Numbered from the stretch's first letter, positions 1-10,052 are shown. The stretch: 64,000 nt of DNA from Mycoplasmopsis edwardii (GCF_900476105.1 NZ_LS991951.1:124001-188000), one strand, 5' to 3'. Notes: generated from the sequence alone by a model not told the origin. Program-made: numbers and translations.

Positions 1-472
1 TTGTATGTTGTTTAGTTACACCACCATCAGCGAATTCTGCGAAATAAACATTACCATCTCTTTTTACTCAAGCTTTCATCGAAGTACTTAAAGCATTAAC
101 AACACTGGCTCCAACCCCGTGTAATCCACCACTAACTTTATAAGCATTAGATTCGAACTTACCACCAGCGTTTAACTTTGTTAAAACAACCTCTAAAGCA
201 CTAATTCCAAAAGTAGGGTGTGTACCAACAGGAATACCTCTACCATTATCTTCGACGATGATTTCATTATCTTTTGTGATTGTAATGTTAATTTTGTTAG
301 CAAAACCAGCCATACATTCATCAACTGAGTTATCCACAATTTCTCAAACCATGTGGTGTAAACCAGTTTTTGAAGTACTACCAATATACATTCCAGGACG
401 TTTTCTAACGTGAGCAAGACCTTCTAAATAGGTAATATTAGAAGCATCATAATTTTGTTGCTTTTCTGACAT
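1..472 (-). CDS. gyrB: DNA gyrase subunit B, N-terminal part (cut by window edge)
   Basis: This is the ATPase end of a type IIA topoisomerase B subunit; the rest lies beyond base 1. Visible are the GHKL motifs: RKRPGMYIG near residue 25, the Bergerat-fold segment [17 protein letters not shown], and the ATP-lid motif [16 protein letters not shown]. GyrB with GyrA introduces negative supercoils. The start ATG at 472 is preceded by AAGGAGA. One UGA is read as Trp in HHMVWEIVDN. ParE has a very similar N-terminus; I favour GyrB because of the [19 protein letters not shown] wording, but a full-length alignment would decide. Confidence 0.82.
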
Positions 473-489
473 TCTTATCTCCTTTTTTA

Positions 490-511
490 TTACATATATT
501 TATATATGTAA
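490..511. promoter_or_regulatory. Inverted repeat at the gyrB transcription start
   Basis: TTACATATA and TATATGTAA form a perfect 9-bp inverted repeat around TTTA. It lies between the minus-strand -10 box and the gyrB ribosome binding site, so it covers the expected start of transcription. It could be an operator or a 5' mRNA hairpin. AT-rich composition makes chance palindromes more likely. Confidence 0.4.
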
Positions 512-514
512 TAA

Positions 515-523
515 ATTATATCA
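515..523 (-). promoter_or_regulatory. gyrB promoter, extended -10
   Basis: On the minus strand TGATATAAT reads as an extended -10 element, about 43 bases before the gyrB ATG. No convincing -35 box is seen. Confidence 0.5.
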
Positions 524-536
524 CAAAACTCAATTT

Positions 537-1115
537 TTAGTTTTGATCTAACTTATGATATATATCGCTTAGTTTGAACTTTCAAATTCCTAACTGTTTT
601 ATTTTGGCACTTTCTTGTTGCTGTATTAAAGTTTTATGAAAGTTGTACATTTCTTGTGTTTTGGTGTAAAACATTTTATTTGGCGAATGAGATTGTATGA
701 ATGCAACTCTTGCAAATCCTTGCGCAATTAACTCTTCATTTAGGGAAGGATTTTTATTGTTGAGGTAAAGTATTGCAACGGTTCTATTATACTGATCACT
801 TGTTATTCGCTTTAGATAAATCATATTAGAATTGTCTTTTAATCTCATTATTACATAATTTTTTGCTATATTTGCATGGATATTTTCATACTTTGCTAAT
901 TCGTTTTCATTAACATTTTTCTTCAATGTTTCTGGTGTATCAATACCATAAAACCGTATAGTTTCTGCCTTGTTATTCTCATTTTTAAGAACTATAGTAT
1001 CACCATCAAGAACTTTTAACACTTGCATTTTGGTGTTTTGTTCATTGAATGTAAATGAACAAGAAATTGAAGGTATAGAGATAAATAACAATAATGTTAG
1101 GATTAATCATTTCAT
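537..1115 (-). CDS. Secreted staphylococcal-nuclease-like lipoprotein
   Basis: A 192-residue SNase-fold (thermonuclease) protein. The N-terminus MKWLILTLLLFISIPSISC is a short charged start, a hydrophobic core and a cysteine, consistent with a lipoprotein signal peptide and a relaxed mycoplasma lipobox. The catalytic pattern of the family is intact: the first Ca-binding Asp in VLDGDTIVL, then Arg, Asp and Glu in IRFYGIDTPE, and the second Arg in YNRTVAILYL. Such membrane-anchored nucleases degrade host nucleic acid to feed mycoplasmas that lack nucleotide synthesis. The frame crosses UGA codons read as Trp (residue 3 and near the C-terminus); the stop is TAA at 537-539. No strong Shine-Dalgarno site is seen. 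Confidence 0.85.
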
Positions 1116-1150
1116 ATATTTTAATGATATAGTTAATAAAAATGTGAACA

Positions 1151-1170
1151 AAAAAAGCACCAAAAGGTGC
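1151..1170 (-). terminator. Terminator of rpoE-fba
   Basis: GCACC-AAAA-GGTGC stem-loop followed, on the minus strand, by six T. It lies 17 bases past the fba stop codon. Confidence 0.75.
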
Positions 1171-1186
1171 CTTTAATTATGATTAA

Positions 1187-2053
1187 TTATGCTTTGTTGT
1201 TTGAACCAAATTCATGAATTTTTTCTTTAACAGTTTCACACATTGCTTCAAATCCTGGTTTGTAAAGTTTACGTGGGTCAAAGTTTTTGCCTTCTAAGTC
1301 TTTACCACTTAAAATGTATTCTCTTAAGGCTTTGTGGTTAGCTTGTTGTAATTCTGTGTTAACGTTAATTTTTGTAACACCTAAACTAATAGCTTTTTTA
1401 ATTTGTTCTGTTGGAATACCACTTCCACCATGTAAAACAATTCCAATACCTGCTGCTGCAGAAATTTCTTGTAATTTATCAAAGTTTAATGATTCTCATG
1501 AAGCTGGGTATGGACCATGAATGTTTCCAATACCTGCTGCTAAAACATCGATTCCTAATTGTGAGATTTTTCTTGCTTCTTCTGGATCTGCAAATTCTCC
1601 GTTACCAACAATACCATCTTCTTCACCACCGATTGTACCAACTTCAGCTTCGAATGACATATTTTTAGATTTAGCTAATTCAACTAATTCTCTTGTTTTT
1701 GTGTAGTTTTCTTCAAATGGGAAGTGTGATCCATCAAACATTAATGATGTATATCCATCTGTTTCAATAGCTTTTTTAGCACCTTCATATGATCCATGGT
1801 CTAAATGTAAAGCAACTGGAACTGTGATGTTTAAGTCATTAATTAAACCTAAAACCATTCCACTTACAACGTTAAAACCACCCATGTATTTAACTGCACC
1901 TTCACTTGTTGCTATGATGATTGGTGATTTTTCTTTTTCTGCTGTTAATAAAGCAGCTTTTGCTCATTCTAAGTTATTGATGTTAATGTGAGGGATAGCA
2001 TATTTCCCTTGTTTAGCTCTTTTTAAAATTTCTTTTGCATTAACTAATGCCAT
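1187..2053 (-). CDS. fba: Class II fructose-bisphosphate aldolase
   Basis: A 288-residue class II (zinc) aldolase that splits fructose 1,6-bisphosphate into DHAP and glyceraldehyde 3-phosphate in glycolysis. Family landmarks are present: the zinc-binding region VALHLDHGS near residue 80, SLMFDGSHFPFEENY, the EAEVGTIGGEEDG segment, the zinc His in IGNIHGPYP, LHGGSGIP (zinc His and phosphate-binding Gly/Ser) and KINVNTELQ. Length is normal. AGGAG stands before the ATG, inside the end of the upstream rpoE gene, so the two genes are probably one operon. Confidence 0.95.
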
Positions 2054-2064
2054 TTCAAACTCCT

Positions 2065-2334
2065 TTAATTAAAATTTTTGTGTCTTGAACTTCAAGTTCC
2101 ATCTTCATTTCTAAAGAATTTTTTATCAACAGTTAATAAACGGTATAATTCACCAATTCTTTTTTCTCTAATTTTTTCATATGTTTCATTAGGATCTGTG
2201 ATTAAAAATCTTTTCATTCAAATTTCTTTTAACTCATTTTCAACAATTTCAAAGATTTCGTCAAAAGTAAAGTTTCTATTTGGTTCACTTAAAATTACTT
2301 GGCTAGCAACTTCTAGCATTGTAGTATTTTTCAT
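2065..2334 (-). CDS. rpoE: RNA polymerase delta subunit (RpoE), short form
   Basis: An 89-residue protein matching the HARE-HTH domain of Gram-positive RNA polymerase delta. Typical features are the start TTMLEVASQVILSE, the middle KRIGELYRLLTVDKKF and the closing FRNEDGTWSSR, like the Bacillus segment that ends in a Gly-x-Trp-x-x-Arg motif. The long acidic C-terminal tail of Bacillus delta is missing, as is common in mycoplasmas. Delta raises transcript release and specificity. It is read with fba, whose ribosome binding site overlaps its end. A UGA Trp lies in EIWMKRF and in GTWSSR. Confidence 0.72.
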
Positions 2335-2440
2335 ATTACACCTAACCTTCCAGATGATTGTAATTTTTAATAATTATATATTAAAAACCATTTTTTTAAA
2401 CTCAAAAACTGGAATAGTCATGTTGTACTACAAAAGAAAA

Positions 2441-2468
2441 AATAAAAAAGTCATGTTATAAACATGAC
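2441..2468 (-). terminator. Terminator of argS
   Basis: GTCATGTT-ATA-AACATGAC stem-loop with an A-run at 2444-2449 that becomes the U-tract on the minus strand, 23 bases after argS. Confidence 0.75.
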
Positions 2469-2490
2469 TAAGATTATTTTAAATAAATAA

Positions 2491-4143
2491 TTACATTGTT
2501 TCAGGCGCATTTACGCCAATTAAATCTAATGCAACTTTAAAGACTACTTGAACAGCTAAAACTAATGAACTGTAGTGTTCTTCATATTCATGACCTATTA
2601 ATTTTGTCTCAGCATAAAAACTATTGAACAAGTTTGATAAGTTAAGTAAATATTGACTTAATAAATTAACTTTTGAAGTATTAATAATTGTTCTAATTAA
2701 TTCAGGAAATTCGTCAAGTAATAAGATGATTTTCTTAGCTTTTTCGGTAATATTTGCTTCAAAATCAATTTTGTAAGGTTTTAAGTTTTTCAGTAATGAA
2801 ACTGTTCTCGCATATGAATATTGAACATTAAATACTGGGTTATTTGCATCTTTTGAGTTAGCTTCATCAATATCAAAATCGTATTTTGTATTGATTTCTC
2901 TTGTTAACATCATAAATCTAATCGCATCAGATGAAGTGTTATCAAGTAAGTCTGCTAATGTAACGCTTGTACCAGCTCTTTTAGACATCTTGAATTCTTC
3001 GCCATTTTTAATTAATCTAACTAATTGAATAATTAAAAATTCAAGATTTTTTGGATCATAACCTAATGATTCAATGGCGATTCTCATTCTATCAACATAA
3101 CCTGAGTGATCTGCTCCCCAAATATTTACTAAATAATCACATTTTTGAAGTTTTGTTTCATGGTAAGCAATATCTGGTGTTAAGTATGTATAAAATCCAT
3201 CACTCTTAATTAAAACCCTATCTTTATCATCTCCAAATTTAGTTGTTTCTAAAAATAATGCACCATCTTTTGTATATGTATTTTTTGAAAGTTTTTCTAA
3301 AACAGGCTTAATTAAGTTATTTTCTGTAAGTTTTTTTTCACTTGAAAATGTATCAAAGAAAACATTAATTTTAGATAAATCTGATTTAATTTTGTTTAAT
3401 AAAATTTCAGTTGCAACTTCTTTAAGTTTATCGATTTTAGTTTCGTAATCATGTAAAAAGAAGTCGCCATATTTTTCTTTAATTTGTTCAGCTGCTCAAA
3501 TAATATCTGTTCCTCTATAAGAATCTTCAGGCATTTGCGTAGAGATGCCGAATAATTCTTTATATCTAACAATAATTGATTCAGCTAAAATATTAATTTG
3601 ATTACCAGCATCATTAACATAATATTCTGCTTCAACTTTGTGACCTGCATGTCTTAAAATTCTCACTAAAGAATCTCCGAACACTGCACCTCTAACATGA
3701 CCAACATGTAAAAATCCTGTTGGGTTAGCCGAAACAAATTCAACATTAATTTTTTTTGAATCAACAAAGTTTGAACCATAAGATTTGTCTTGATCAATAA
3801 TGTTTTTAATAACTTCTGAGTATAAAGTTTTATTTACAACAATATTAATGAATCCAGGCGCAGTAACACTTACATATTCAAGATTTTTATCAGATTCTAA
3901 AACTTCTTTTACTTTATTTGCAATTTCTAATGGTGCTGCTTTTTTGAACTTTTTAAGAACAAATGCTAAGTTAGTAGAAAAGTCATAATTAATTTGATTT
4001 AGATTACTGCTTTCAGGCACATTGGGTTCAGTGATTAAGAAATTTAAATTCTCTAAATCAACTTCTGAATCAAAAAAGTTTTCTTGATTAAGTTTAGCAA
4101 TAGAATTACTTAAAATTTGTTTAATTTTTTGCTTTAATGTCAT
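2491..4143 (-). CDS. argS: Arginyl-tRNA synthetase
   Basis: A 550-residue class Ia synthetase that charges tRNA-Arg. The ArgRS N-terminal add-on domain covers roughly the first 110 residues. The catalytic HIGH-type motif is in ANPTGFLHVGHVRGAVFGD and the KMSKS-type motif is KMSKRAGTSVT. The DALR anticodon-binding helix bundle forms the C-terminus, ending in LDLIGVNAPETM as is usual for ArgRS. UGA Trp codons occur at IIWAAEQ and NIWGADHSG. AAAGG precedes the ATG. It diverges from cysS across about 95 bases. Confidence 0.95.
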
Positions 4144-4226
4144 AATTAACCTTTCGTTTTTATTAAGATTTAATAGGTATTCTGTATTGATTATTTATAT
4201 TAATTTTATAAAAAATAAAAAATATT

Positions 4227-4232
4227 TATAAT
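4227..4232 (+). promoter_or_regulatory. cysS -10 box six bases before the start codon
   Basis: TATAAT ends at 4232 and the cysS ATG is at 4239. An in-frame TAA at 4209-4211 rules out an upstream start. Transcription would begin at or next to the start codon, giving a leaderless message with no Shine-Dalgarno site. Confidence 0.55.
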
Positions 4233-4238
4233 ATAAAT

Positions 4239-5459
4239 ATGCTAAAAATTTATGTTTGTGGCCCAACAGTCTACAATTTTGTTCATATCGGTAATTTAAG
4301 ACCTATTTTAACTTATGATTTAATGCTTAAAGCAGCAAGAAAGCTAGGTATTGAATTCAAGTTTATTCACAATATTACAGACATTGATGACAAAATAATT
4401 AATCAAGCTTTAAAAGAAGGTACTAGCGAAAAAGTAGTCGCTTCAAAATATGCAAATGATTATTTAGATTTATTAAAAAAATTTAATGTAGACACTATTT
4501 CGAATATAGAATATGTGACTGAAAATTTAGGTGAAATTGATGCTTTAATTAATCAGATGAAACAAAAAGGTGATGCTTACCAAATTAATGGTAATGTATG
4601 ATTTAATGTTCAAAAAAATGTTGCAAATTATGGTTTGGTTTCAGGTCAAAAACTTGAAAATATGAATTATGAAGATCAAGAGTTTGAAAAGCAAAATGCA
4701 GCAGATTTCGCTTTATGAAAAGAAACTGAAGTTGGTATCAAATATGATTCTTCATTGGGTTTGGGAAGACCAGGATGACATACAGAATGTGTTGCTATGA
4801 TACATAAACATTTTGGTGATGAAGGATTAGATTTACATGGTGGAGGAATGGATTTAACCTTTCCTCATCATGAAAACGAAAACATTCAATATTTTAGTAT
4901 AACAGGTAAACCGATTACTAAAAAATGATTAAGGACAGGACAAATAAATTTAAACAATGAAAAAATGTCTAAATCATTAAACAATGTTTTCTTAGCAAGA
5001 GACTTTATCGCTAAATATTCAACAGATCATTTGAGAATGGCTTTTTTATTAAATTCAATTACATCAATTATTAATTTTGATGAGAATTTATTAAATAACA
5101 TAAATTTACTATTCAAAAAAATTAAGAAAATTTACTTTTTTAGTTCACTATCAAACGACGATAAAAATCAATATAATGAAAGTGAATTTAAAAGTTTCAT
5201 GACCGAAATCTATGGACTTAGATTTTCAAACTTTAATAAGAAGTTAAATGAACTTATTAAAGAAATTAATGTTTCAAAAAACCCTTTAAGCATTAATTTA
5301 TTAATAAATATTCTTGACTCATTAGGATTTAATTTCAAGCAATTTGATTATGATAAATTTGTTCCAATTTATCATGAATGACAAGACTTGTTGAAAGGTA
5401 AAAATTATCAAGAAGCTGACAAATTAAGAACAATTTTGCTTGAAAATGACCTTGTTTAA
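4239..5459 (+). CDS. cysS: Cysteinyl-tRNA synthetase
   Basis: A 406-residue class Ia synthetase for tRNA-Cys. It starts directly at [13 protein letters not shown], so the first ~20 residues of the usual CysRS are absent; this short form is known in mycoplasmas. The zinc Cys (CGPTVYN), HIGH-type motif (HIGNLRP), zinc site segment [27 protein letters not shown] and the KMSKSLNN loop are all present. UGA Trp codons occur at GNVWFNV, LGRPGWHTE and HEWQDLL. It opens a cysS-rlmB-sigma-like cluster with the same order as in Bacillus, but without the mini-RNase III gene. Confidence 0.95.
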
Positions 5460-5495
5460 AGTTTACTAATATTATGAAAAATAGGAGCTAGTTAT

Positions 5496-6206
5496 ATGAA
5501 AGAATTATTAGTGTGTGGAAAAAATTCAGTTATTGATGCATACAACAGCGATATCAAAATTAAGAAGATTTTAATTAGTAATAAAGAAAACATGAAAATG
5601 TTCGATAACAAGAAAGTGTTAGTAGAAGTTAAGGATAATGCATTCTTAAATAAATTAACAAATGACAACCACCAAGGATTTGTCGCCTTAATTGAAGAAT
5701 TGGCATATAGAGATATTGAATATTTAATCAAAAATAAACCAAATATTGTTTTAGTTCTTGATAAAATTCAAGACCCACATAATTTAGGAGCTATTTTAAG
5801 AACGGCGAATGCTTCAGGAGTTAAACATATCATTTTTCCAAAAGAGCATTCAGCCTCAATCAACTCTACTTCATTAAAGGTTTCTTCAGGTGGTTTTGTC
5901 GGAATGAATTTTTATAGAGTAAATAGTTTATCTGCAACAATAACAAAATTAAAAAAAGCCGGATATTGAATTTATGCTACAGCACTAGATGAACAAGCTG
6001 TTCCACACACAAAAGTTAATTACAATGACCCAACTGTTATTGTAGTCGGAAATGAAGGGGATGGTGTATCAAAAAGTGTATTATCAGTTAGTGATACAAA
6101 AGTTTATATTAATCAAAGAGGATCAGTGCAATCATTAAATGTTTCAGTAGCGACTGGAATTATACTTTTTGATTACTTAGCAAAATATGAAAAGGATAAA
6201 AATTAA
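5496..6206 (+). CDS. rlmB: 23S rRNA 2'-O-ribose methyltransferase, TrmH/SpoU family
   Basis: A 236-residue SPOUT methyltransferase, probably the RlmB type that methylates G2251 of 23S rRNA in the peptidyl-transferase loop. The N-terminal substrate-binding domain (LLVCGKNSVIDAY) is followed by the three SPOUT motifs: DPHNLGAILRTANA, IVVGNEGDGVS and SVQSLNVSVATGI, which form the trefoil knot that binds S-adenosylmethionine. AGGAG lies ahead of the ATG. Its last 20 bases overlap the next gene in another frame, so the two are translated together. Confidence 0.88.
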
Positions 6207-6768
6207 GGTTAGTACCTTAAATCAAAATATTATTAATTTTCTTGAATTATCAAATTTAGAAACAATTTCTGAAACTAGATTAATCAATAGATTTCAAACA
6301 ATGTATGCCAAAGATATTAATATAATGTCTAGAAAACTACATTGGTTATATACTAAAAATAATATTGAATATGATGAAATTAAAAACCAGTTATTAATAT
6401 GTTTTTGAGATCTTGTAATAGATCCAAATTCCTTAAGTCAACCATACGGGAACTTTAAGTCTTACTTTTGACAAACAATTAAACTTAATTTGCTTAATAG
6501 GTTTAACAAAATGTACAATACTCAATACTCATTTGAGTCAACAGTAAGCTATAATAAAACAAATTTAGCTTCACTAAGTCAAAAAATTGCAAGAGCAAAT
6601 ATTGATGTTAAAAATAACTTAACATTAGATAATCTTAAAAGATTTTTAACAAGTGATGAAATGACTTATTTAAACAATAAATTAAACTGTAGAAAACAAC
6701 TTTTATCAAATCACAAACAGTCAGAAATGTTACAAAATATTAAAAAGAAAATTCAACTATACTTATAA
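6187..6768 (+). CDS. Divergent sigma-70-like protein at the sigH position
   Basis: A 193-residue basic protein. Residues ~50-110 resemble sigma region 2: a helix YDEIKNQLLICFWDLVIDP followed by NFKSYFWQTIKLNLLNRFNK, like the 'F-S-Y-x(6)-R' DNA-melting helix of sigma factors. The C-terminus (LTSDEMTYLNNKLNC to KKKIQLYL) resembles a worn region 4. The position supports this: in Bacillus sigH lies just after rlmB-yacP. It overlaps rlmB by 20 bases. UGA Trp is used in CFWDLV and YFWQTI. It could be an alternative sigma factor; known mollicute examples (the MG428 type) are similarly diverged. Homology is inferred by eye and the function is not proven. Confidence 0.55.
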
Positions 6769-6774
6769 AACAAA

Positions 6775-6803
6775 GCAACCACTAAAATTGTGGTTGTTTT
6801 TTG
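6775..6803 (+). terminator. Terminator of the cysS-rlmB cluster
   Basis: CAACCAC / GTGGTTG stem followed by TTTTTT, just past the stop of the sigma-like gene. Confidence 0.8.
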
Positions 6804-6849
6804 TGAAATTTTTGTTATTTCTTTTCATTTAATTAGAAAAGTGCTAATA

Positions 6850-6867
6850 TTAAGTTATATAACTTAA
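6850..6867. promoter_or_regulatory. Perfect 18-base palindrome before deoB
   Basis: TTAAGTTATATAACTTAA is a perfect palindrome 23 bases before the deoB start. It contains TATATAAC, a possible -10 region, so a dimeric regulator binding here would block the promoter. No regulator gene is adjacent. Confidence 0.4.
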
Positions 6868-6890
6868 AAGTAAAATAAAAGGAGTATTTT

Positions 6891-8078
6891 ATGCCAAAAT
6901 TTAGAAGAGTATTCATGATCGTAACTGACGGTCTTGGAATTGGGCCTGATCGAGATCAAAAAGCTTTTGGTGATGCAGGTGCAAATACAATTAGATCAGC
7001 TTCAATGGTTGAAGAATTTAAAATTGATAATTGAAAAAAATTAGGAATTGGTAATATTACAGATTTAAATGGTAACTATCATGTTTCTAAACCATTAGCT
7101 TACATGGCTAAAGTTCAAGAGGTCTCAAATGCTAAAGATACATTAGCGGGACACTGAGAAATGATGGGTATTAAAACACTTGTTCCATTTCCTACATTTA
7201 CAGAAAATGGTTTCCCAGAAGACTTAATTAATGAACTTTCAAAAGCTTGAGATGGAAGACCAATTGTTGGTAATAAATCATCTTCAGGTACAGATATTAT
7301 TAATGAATTAGCGCACGAAGAAAAAGAAAGAGGAGCAATTATTGTTTATACTTCAAATGACTCAGTATTACAAATTTGTGCTCATGAAGAATGAACAGGA
7401 TTAGATAACCTTTATAGATATGCTAAAGCAGCAAGAGAAATTTGTTCATCACGTCCAGAATGAAACGTAGGTCGTATTATTGCTAGACCATATGTTGGTG
7501 ATTTTGGAAACTTTACAAGAACTTTCAACCGTCACGATTACGCAAATAAACCAGATGAATTAATTTTAAATCGTTTACAAGAAAAAGGTGTTGAAGTTAT
7601 TTCAATCGGTAAAATTAATGATATTTTTGTTGGTCAAGGTATTTCAACTCACTACCCAAGTGAAGGTGATGCTCATGGAATGGATATCACAATTGACTTA
7701 GCAACAAAAGATGGAGAAAACCAATTAATCTTCACAAACTTAGTTCAATTTGACTCTCATTATGGTCACAGAAGAAATGTAAGAGGATACGCTCAAAATA
7801 TTGCAAACCTTGATGATAAAATCGGTAAACTTATTAATGCTATGAGAGAAGATGACTTATTAATTATGACATCTGACCATGGTAATGACCCATTATATCC
7901 AGGCTTCAACCATACTAGGGAATTCTTACCAGCAACAATCTTTTCAAAATCATTTAAGAGCCCAAAAGTTTTACCAAACTTTGAAGGTCTTGGTACATTA
8001 GGAAATATTATTGCAAGAAACTTTGGTGCTGAAATTGTAAAAGAAACTGGTGATGACGTTTTCGATCAATTAGTTTAA
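6891..8078 (+). CDS. deoB: Phosphopentomutase
   Basis: A 395-residue alkaline-phosphatase-superfamily mutase that converts ribose/deoxyribose 1-phosphate to the 5-phosphate in nucleoside salvage. The metal-binding N-terminus [10 protein letters not shown], the DTLAGHWEMMG segment, [15 protein letters not shown], and the C-terminal metal ligands TSDHGNDP and HTREFLP are all present. Length is normal. AAGGAG precedes the ATG. Other salvage genes usually found beside deoB are not in the window; the gene stands alone between terminators. Confidence 0.94.
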
Positions 8079-8087
8079 TAAATTTAA

Positions 8088-8116
8088 TACATAAGATAGC
8101 CTCTTATGTATTTTTT
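8088..8116 (+). terminator. Terminator of deoB
   Basis: TACATAAGA / TCTTATGTA stem with a 5-base loop, followed by TTTTTT. Confidence 0.8.
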
Positions 8117-8135
8117 ACACCAAATATATAATTAG

Positions 8136-8390
8136 ATCTTTATTTATATTAAAAATAATATTAGAAATAACTTTGAGCTTTTAAATTCAAGGATACCTAA
8201 CCTAGAAAAATATTCAAATAACATTCAAAAAAATTCAATTAGAAAAATTGAAAAAGCATTCGAGGAGAAGTTTTACAAACAAAGTTTACTATTAAAATTA
8301 GAAAATATTAAAACTCTAGGATATGATAAAGTAGTTGATATAAAAGATGCAGAAACTATTGAATTAGTTTCATTAGAAGAAAAAGAATAA
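8136..8390 (+). pseudogene. C-terminal remnant of a coding sequence without a start codon
   Basis: From a TAG at 8133 to TAA at 8388-8390 one frame stays open for about 84 codons and reads as plausible mycoplasma protein (for example LENIKTLGYDKVVDIKDAE, then IELVSLEEKE). No ATG, GTG or TTG lies in the first two-thirds and there is no ribosome binding site, so this looks like the tail of a longer, deleted gene. The charged, helical composition gives no family. Confidence 0.45.
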
Positions 8391-8586
8391 AAGCCATTTT
8401 TCTAACAAAAAACACAAAATATGATTGAAAAAAATAAAACAAATACACAAAAGTTACCATTTGCTTATTTTTTTACACCATTAAAAAAGTGCTTTTTTAC
8501 TCAAAAATAGTAAAAAAATTAAACTTTTTTTATTTTTTAAAAAATAATAAACATACTATAATTTATTAAGTTTTATAAGGATTTAT
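8391..8586. other. AT-rich gap before the APC permease
   Basis: Holds an AAAAAAG-TG-CTTTTTT inverted repeat (about 8482-8497), a 29-codon ATG frame at 8421-8510 without a ribosome binding site, and the permease promoter with TATAAT at 8557-8562. Nothing else is recognisable. Confidence 0.5.
8557..8562 (+). promoter_or_regulatory. Promoter -10 box of the APC permease
   Basis: TATAAT 24 bases before the ATG; a T-rich stretch occupies the -35 region. Confidence 0.45.
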
Positions 8587-10029
8587 ATGAAAAACAAATT
8601 TACAGAAAAACAATTTTTATTTTATGGATTAAATTACATTATTGGATTTGGTTTTATAGCAACTATTTCTAGCGTTGTAAGCAAAGGACTATGAGGTATT
8701 TTAATTTTCGTTTTAACAGCATTTATCTCAATGTCAGTTATGCTTGCTTTTGCAAGAGGAAGCCAAAACTACGGTAAGGAAGTTGGTGGGACTTATGCAT
8801 ATGCAAAAAAAGCCTTTCCAGGTGATGATTTAAAAAGCAGATTAATTTTATTTTTACAAGGTTGAAACCAATTTGCACAGGTACCATTGTTTTCAGCTAC
8901 AACACCATTATTTTTTATCGGTTTACTTGGTGAATTTGATTCAGGACATAAAACAATTTATCAATTCTCCGCAATCGCATTCTTTGTTTTATTAACTGTA
9001 ATTAGTTCCTTTGGTATAAGAACTTCAAAATGATTTATTTTCTTTACTGCAATTATTAAATGATTAACAATTGCAATTGGTTTAAGCATAGTTGCATATT
9101 ACTCATTTTCAAGTTTCCAATTTGGGGCTAACTTCGAAAAAAACCCAACAATTGATATTAGTATTATAGTTACTTCAGTACTTTCATTCATTTATGCATT
9201 TGCTGGTGGTGAAGGTTTAGCGGGTATTTCTGCTGATGTAGAAACAAAAAGATTCAAAAAGATTTTAATGATTATTTTTGGTGTTGTTTTAACATTCTAC
9301 TTCGTGTTTTACATGGTTTATTTAGGTTTAGATAAAGCAGTATTAAATGGCGAAGGAAGTAGTTCAGTAAACTTTGCAAGAATATTTAGAGTCGGAATGG
9401 GTCTTACAGGTGTAATTATGTTTACAGTTGGAACATTCTTTAATAGAGTTGGTTCATCACTCAGTTCATTAATTTACTATGCAAGAACAGTTGTTCCTTT
9501 AGCGCAAGATGGATTTATCCCTGGAATTTTTGCTAAAAAATCTAAGAAAACAGGAGAATATAGAAACGCAATTATTTTTGTTGCAATTTTCTCGATTTCA
9601 TCAATGTTAATTTTTACAACCATTCCTTACTTTTTAGGTATTGAAGACCAATTTGGTGCAGTTTTAAATGCAGGTAATATAGTGTTCTTGATGCAATACT
9701 TACTAACAATGTCAACAATTTTATATTTATCAAGAAAAGATAAAACATTCGTTGTACCAATTTGAGAAAAAATTCTATACGTATTAGCGATTTCACTTAT
9801 CGCATTTATCGTTTTAACAGCTTTAATTCCGCCAATTGTTGGTACAAAATACAGTGTTTCAAGCGCAATTTTATTACCAAGTTATGTTGGTACAATGTTG
9901 ATTGGTTACTTAATTTGATACATTTGATATTTAATTCAAAAATACCACCCAAACAACTGATTTACAAGAAGTGAAAAAGAAGAAAAAATAGAACCAGCAT
10001 TCATTTATTCTGCAAATGAAATTGAATAA
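8587..10029 (+). CDS. APC-superfamily amino acid permease
   Basis: A 480-residue integral membrane protein with about 12 hydrophobic segments. The first helix carries the APC pattern LNYIIGFGFIATISSVVSKG and later segments include FAGGEGLAGISADVETKRFKK, the usual substrate-site helix of the amino acid/polyamine/organocation family. It would import an amino acid or peptide-derived amine across the single membrane; the substrate cannot be told. AAGGA precedes the ATG; UGA Trp is frequent. It is monocistronic, with terminators on both sides. Confidence 0.82.
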
Positions 10030-10032
10030 AAG

Positions 10033-10052
10033 TGAGCTTTGGCTCATTTTTA
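10033..10052 (+). terminator. Terminator of the APC permease
   Basis: TGAGC-TTTG-GCTCA stem followed by TTTTTATTTC. Confidence 0.7.

Noticed and set aside
8421-8510. 29-codon ATG frame before the APC permease
   Set aside because: No ribosome site, low-complexity composition, no sign of conservation.
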